In this document: positions 59,988-64,000 of the stretch, piece by piece
Layout: each line of letters starts with the position of its first letter
How positions within the stretch are numbered: the stretch's first letter is position 1
Source of the DNA: an uncultured Flavobacteriales bacterium
GTDB taxonomy: Bacteria; Bacteroidota; Bacteroidia; Flavobacteriales; Schleiferiaceae
NCBI GenBank assembly: GCA_938084135.1
Contig: CALKDS010000035.1
Span: 1 to 64,000 of the forward strand
Reading direction: 5' to 3'
Length of the DNA: 64,000 bases
Made by a program: the position numbers and the translations under genes
Notes under the pieces: model-generated
Told to the model about the DNA's origin: nothing
Database searches by the model: none
What the model saw: only the letters and a program-made list of their open reading frames with translations

Positions 59988-62813
59988 TTAGTGAGCGTCT
60001 AACCAATTGTTCCCAACTCCCGTATCAACAACAAGTGGAACATTCAGTTTAAAAGCGTTTTCCATTTCTTGAGTCACTAACAACCTTAACTCATCAAGTT
60101 CACTTTTTATAGCATCAAAGACTAATTCATCATGAACTTGAATGATCATCTTTGAAAGGAATCCCTCTTTTTTCATTCTATTATCAACGCCAATCATAGC
60201 CAATTTCATAATGTCAGCTGCGGTTCCTTGAATAGGAGCATTCACGGCATTGCGCTCTGCGTGTCCTCTCATAACCCTATTGGGTGAATTTATTTCGGTT
60301 AAATATCGACGACGGCCAATTAACGTTTCTACAAAGCCTTTTTCACGCGCAAAAATTATCTGCTCTTCAATATACTTTTTTATTCCGGGATAAGATGAAA
60401 AATAACTTTCAATCACCTCTTTTGCCTCGGTTCGAGAAAGATTAGACTGTTGGCTAAGTCCAAATGCGGAAACTCCATAAATTATTCCAAAATTAATAGT
60501 TTTTGCATTTCCTCTTTGCTCTCTTGAAACTTTATTTAAAGGGACATTGAAGACTTTAGATGCCGTTTTAGCATGAATATCTTCACCACTTAAGAATGCT
60601 TCCTGCATCGCTTTGTCTTGACTCATCGAGGCAATAACTCTTAATTCAATTTGAGAATAATCCGCACTCAATAAAACATGATTTAAATCTTTGGCAACAA
60701 ATAATTCTCTCACCCGTCTCCCTCTTGGTGTCCTAATTGGGATGTTTTGCAGATTAGGGTTAGCGCTAGATAATCTTCCTGTTGAAGCTATAGCTTGATT
60801 AAATGTAGTATGAATTCTTCCCGTATCGGGATTAACCAGCTGCGGTAATGCATCTACATATGTGCTTTTTAGTTTCCCTAATTGTCTCCACTCTAAAAGT
60901 TTTTTCACAATTACATGCTCTTCAGATAATTTCTCAATCACTTCTTCCCCAGTAGCATACTGACCTGTTTTTGTTTTTTTGATTTTACCTTTTCCGATTT
61001 TAAGCTCATCAAAAAGAATTTCACCAAGTTGTTTTGGAGAGGCTAAATTGAATTCACGCCCTGCAATTTTATGAACCTCTAACTCAAGGTTTGTCATTTC
61101 TATCCCTAATTCTTGAGAATAAGTATTCAGACCTTGTTCGTCAACACTTACCCCACATGACTCCATATCTGAAAGAACAGGAATCAAAAAGGATTCCACA
61201 TCAGAATAAAGTTTATCTAATTCCAACTCTTGGAGTTTAATTTGTAAAATATTTGATAACTGGCAAACTAGATCGACCTCTTCACACTTTAACTGACTTA
61301 AATCCTTTATTGAAAAGTTTGAAAAATTCACGGTTTTTTTATCCGTTTTATGAAACGAGTATAAATAGTTTGATTCAGCGGGGTGAGACAAATAATTCAC
61401 AAATAATTTCTCTTTTGTATGCCTTTGATCTGGCTCTATCAAGTAATGCATTATCATGGTGTCTAAAAAAGTTCCACGAAGCATAATGCCATACTTCAAG
61501 AGGCATTTTGACTTGTCTTTTATGTCATGTGCGACTTTTCTAATGGTCTCATCTTCAAAAATATTCTTAAATATTTCTAAATATTTAGAGGTACCATCTT
61601 TATAATCAGATAATGGGACATAATAAGCTCGTTTTGAAGAATAACTAAAAGCTAATCCAACTATTGTATTCTCCTTAGTTGGTGTCGATTCTATCTGAAA
61701 GCTGAAGCAAAAAGAGTTTTGATCTAGAAGCTTTCGATTCAATAACCCTGCAGCAGGAATAGAGTCTATTAAAACATAATCATTATCATGTGAATTATTA
61801 TTCGAGCTAGATGAAATATTTTCAATTTCAGCATCAATAGAAGAGCTGAACAAATCCATCTGGCCGTCTTTTTTCAATTTGACCTTAGGGGTTTGCTCTT
61901 TTGCAACACTAATATTTTTCGTTGGGTATGAGTCTTTAGTTTTATTTATTAATCTTCTTGATAAACTCCTGAATTCCAATTCATCTAGCAAGTCTCCTAA
62001 TGCAGTCTCATTGGCGTCTTTACGAATCAAATCTTCTTCATTAAGATCAATGGGAACATCTGTGATTATTCTAGCTAGTATTTTTGACATTCTTCCTTGA
62101 TCAGCAAATTCGCGAACTTTTTCACCAAGCTTACCTTTTATCTTATCAGCATTATTAAGAATTCCCTCCATCGAATCATACTCAGCTAATAATTTTGCTG
62201 CTGTTTTTTCACCTACACTTGGGATCCCCGGAATATTATCTGCAGAATCTCCCATTAAACCTAAAACATCTATCACTTGTTCTACCCTTGAGATATCCCA
62301 CTTTTCACAAATCTCTTTTGGGCCTAAAACTGTTGCCGGATCGCCTCCTCTTCCAGGACGAAGCATCTTTATATTATCTGTTACGAGTTGTCCAAAGTCT
62401 TTATCCGGAGTCATCATAAACACATTATATCCAGATTTTTCTGCTTTTTTAGCCAAAGTCCCAATTACATCATCTGCCTCAAATCCCTTTACCCCAAGTG
62501 CAGAGATCTTCATAGCTTCTAAAATTTTATATATATATGGAACTGCTACCTTTATCCCTTCAGGTGTTTCATCACGATTTCCCTTATAGTCGGAAAATAG
62601 CTCTTCACGCGCAACACTTCCCCCGATATCAAATACCACAGCTATATGACTCGGATTGTGCTTTTCTAAAACATCCAATAGAGCCAATAAAAAGCCATAG
62701 ATAGCCGATGTTTCCATCCCCTTACTAGTAACCCTAGGGTTTTTAGCGAATGCAAAATATGCTCTAAAAATGAGAGCGTAAGCATCAAGCAAATAAAGTC
62801 GAGGTTGAGTCAT
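59988..62813 (-). CDS. polA: DNA polymerase I
   Basis: 5' nuclease MGDSADNIPGIPSVGEKTAAKLL; polymerase motifs LLSADYSQIELRVIASMSQD, RGNAKTINFGIIYG, IIQVHDELVFD. Confidence 0.96.
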   Translation of the reverse strand: MTQPRLYLLDAYALIFRAYFAFAKNPRVTSKGMETSAIYGFLLALLDVLEKHNPSHIAVVFDIGGSVAREELFSDYKGNRDETPEGIKVAVPYIYKILEAMKISALGVKGFEADDVIGTLAKKAEKSGYNVFMMTPDKDFGQLVTDNIKMLRPGRGGDPATVLGPKEICEKWDISRVEQVIDVLGLMGDSADNIPGIPSVGEKTAAKLLAEYDSMEGILNNADKIKGKLGEKVREFADQGRMSKILARIITDVPIDLNEEDLIRKDANETALGDLLDELEFRSLSRRLINKTKDSYPTKNISVAKEQTPKVKLKKDGQMDLFSSSIDAEIENISSSSNNNSHDNDYVLIDSIPAAGLLNRKLLDQNSFCFSFQIESTPTKENTIVGLAFSYSSKRAYYVPLSDYKDGTSKYLEIFKNIFEDETIRKVAHDIKDKSKCLLKYGIMLRGTFLDTMIMHYLIEPDQRHTKEKLFVNYLSHPAESNYLYSFHKTDKKTVNFSNFSIKDLSQLKCEEVDLVCQLSNILQIKLQELELDKLYSDVESFLIPVLSDMESCGVSVDEQGLNTYSQELGIEMTNLELEVHKIAGREFNLASPKQLGEILFDELKIGKGKIKKTKTGQYATGEEVIEKLSEEHVIVKKLLEWRQLGKLKSTYVDALPQLVNPDTGRIHTTFNQAIASTGRLSSANPNLQNIPIRTPRGRRVRELFVAKDLNHVLLSADYSQIELRVIASMSQDKAMQEAFLSGEDIHAKTASKVFNVPLNKVSREQRGNAKTINFGIIYGVSAFGLSQQSNLSRTEAKEVIESYFSSYPGIKKYIEEQIIFAREKGFVETLIGRRRYLTEINSPNRVMRGHAERNAVNAPIQGTAADIMKLAMIGVDNRMKKEGFLSKMIIQVHDELVFDAIKSELDELRLLVTQEMENAFKLNVPLVVDTGVGNNWLDAH

Positions 62814-62854
62814 ACTAATTATCAGATTTCTTCAAAAATACGGCCCTAAACCGC

Positions 62855-62862
62855 TACTTTTG
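62855..62862 (+). promoter_or_regulatory. -7 element TACTTTTG upstream of the polyprenol-P-mannose synthase gene
   Basis: Exact TAnnTTTG 10 nt before the ATG. Confidence 0.5.
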
Positions 62863-62872
62863 ATGTTACGGT

Positions 62873-63598
62873 ATGATTAACAAAAGTCTCATCATTATTC
62901 CCACATTTAACGAGCGCGACAATATTGACGCTATAATTGAGGCTGTCCTTAATTTAAATGACGATTTTCACCTATTAATTGTTGATGATAATTCACCTGA
63001 CGGGACAGCAGACATTGTTCGTGGTCTTCAAAACCGACATTCGGGGAAGTTACACTTACAGTCAAGAAAAGGTAAGTTAGGCTTGGGGACTGCATATATC
63101 TATGGTTTCAAATGGGCTCTTAAAAAAGACTATGATTTCATATTTGAAATGGATGCTGATTTCTCTCATGATCCAAATGACTTATCTAAATTACTACAAG
63201 CATGCCTCACTGGTAAGGCGGACTTGGCAATTGGGTCAAGATATTCAAGTGGTGTAAATGTTGTTAATTGGCCAATGTCTAGAGTATTACTTAGCTACTG
63301 TGCATCAAAGTATGTTCGGTTCATAACAGGAATTCCAATTCACGATACAACAGCAGGCTTTAAATGTTATAAAAGGTCTGTTTTAGAGTCAATTGATTTC
63401 GAAAAAATAAGATTTACAGGATATGCATTCCAAATCGAAATGAAATTTCGTGCATGGAAAAAGGGGTTCAATCTCACTGAAGTTCCAGTTATTTTCACAG
63501 ACAGAAAATTAGGCCAAAGTAAAATGTCAAACGGAATTATTCGAGAAGCGATTTTTGGCGTTATTCTATTAAAAATTATGAGTTTATTTCGGAAATGA
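62873..63598 (+). CDS. Polyprenol monophosphomannose synthase (GT2 family)
   Basis: IIPTFNERDNIDAII; LIVDDNSPDGTADIV; EMDADFSHDPNDL; SRYSSG. Confidence 0.94.
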   Translation: MINKSLIIIPTFNERDNIDAIIEAVLNLNDDFHLLIVDDNSPDGTADIVRGLQNRHSGKLHLQSRKGKLGLGTAYIYGFKWALKKDYDFIFEMDADFSHDPNDLSKLLQACLTGKADLAIGSRYSSGVNVVNWPMSRVLLSYCASKYVRFITGIPIHDTTAGFKCYKRSVLESIDFEKIRFTGYAFQIEMKFRAWKKGFNLTEVPVIFTDRKLGQSKMSNGIIREAIFGVILLKIMSLFRK

Positions 63599-64000
63599 AT
63601 AAATCATCAGATTATTTAATAAAAAATGCCTCATTAGTTAATGATGGTGAGATTAAAGAATGTGACTTACTAATTAAAAATGGTCATATTGAAAGAATTG
63701 ATAGCTCTATTAATCAAGATCAAAGACACACAAATATCATTGAGGCAAAAGGCTCTTATGTATTGCCTGGAGTAATTGATAGCCAAGTGCATTTTCGAGA
63801 ACCTGGTTTAATTCATAAAGGAGAGATAAAAACAGAATCCATGGCGGCTATCGCAGGAGGAGTGACAAGTTATATCGAGCAACCTAATACGATTCCTTCC
63901 GCAATAACGATCCTTGAACTAGAAAAAAAATACTCACGTGCTTCTGAAGTTTCTTGGGCAAATTATAGTTTTAACTTAGGTGCTACAAATGATAATATAG
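63595..64000 (+). CDS. pyrC: Dihydroorotase (N-terminal part, truncated by window end)
   Basis: Frame from ATGA overlap: MNKSSDYLIKNASLVNDGEIKECDLLIKNGHIERI...GSYVLPGVIDSQVHFREPG metal-binding HxH-type motif. Confidence 0.88.
   Translation, partial: MNKSSDYLIKNASLVNDGEIKECDLLIKNGHIERIDSSINQDQRHTNIIEAKGSYVLPGVIDSQVHFREPGLIHKGEIKTESMAAIAGGVTSYIEQPNTIPSAITILELEKKYSRASEVSWANYSFNLGATNDNI

Overview
Gene-dense chromosomal window of an AT-rich marine-type Bacteroidota (Flavobacteriales/Cryomorphaceae-like by gene content: T9SS C-terminal sorting proteins, TonB receptors, HU-CCDC81/SPOR protein, DUF6427/DUF6341 near purD, TAnnTTTG promoter elements). Most genes are housekeeping: sdhCAB, gdhA, thiL, rnr, tadA, aspS, purQ, asd, msrA, purD, typA, polA, hemW, and a partial dihydroorotase. 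There is one tRNA-Ala(GGC). I found no phage, IS element, CRISPR or defence island. The most notable signals are: (1) the first ORF is open from base 1 and reads as the C-terminus of lycopene cyclase (CrtY) continuing in frame into a complete Brp/Blh beta-carotene dioxygenase, an apparent CrtY-Blh retinal-synthesis fusion; (2) a prokaryotic (6-4)/FeS-BCP-type photolyase lacking the Fe-S ligand cysteine region, abutting a Na+:solute symporter gene; (3) a SulP-TetR-SulP locus with a palindromic operator-like site; (4) a DNA polymerase I whose 3'-5' exonuclease motifs look degenerate; (5) several compact regulatory structures, including a perfect 14-bp tandem duplication of a -7 promoter element before gdhA and a direct-repeat/palindrome cluster between a histidine kinase and a metallophosphoesterase. 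All family calls come from motif recognition by eye; no database search was run.
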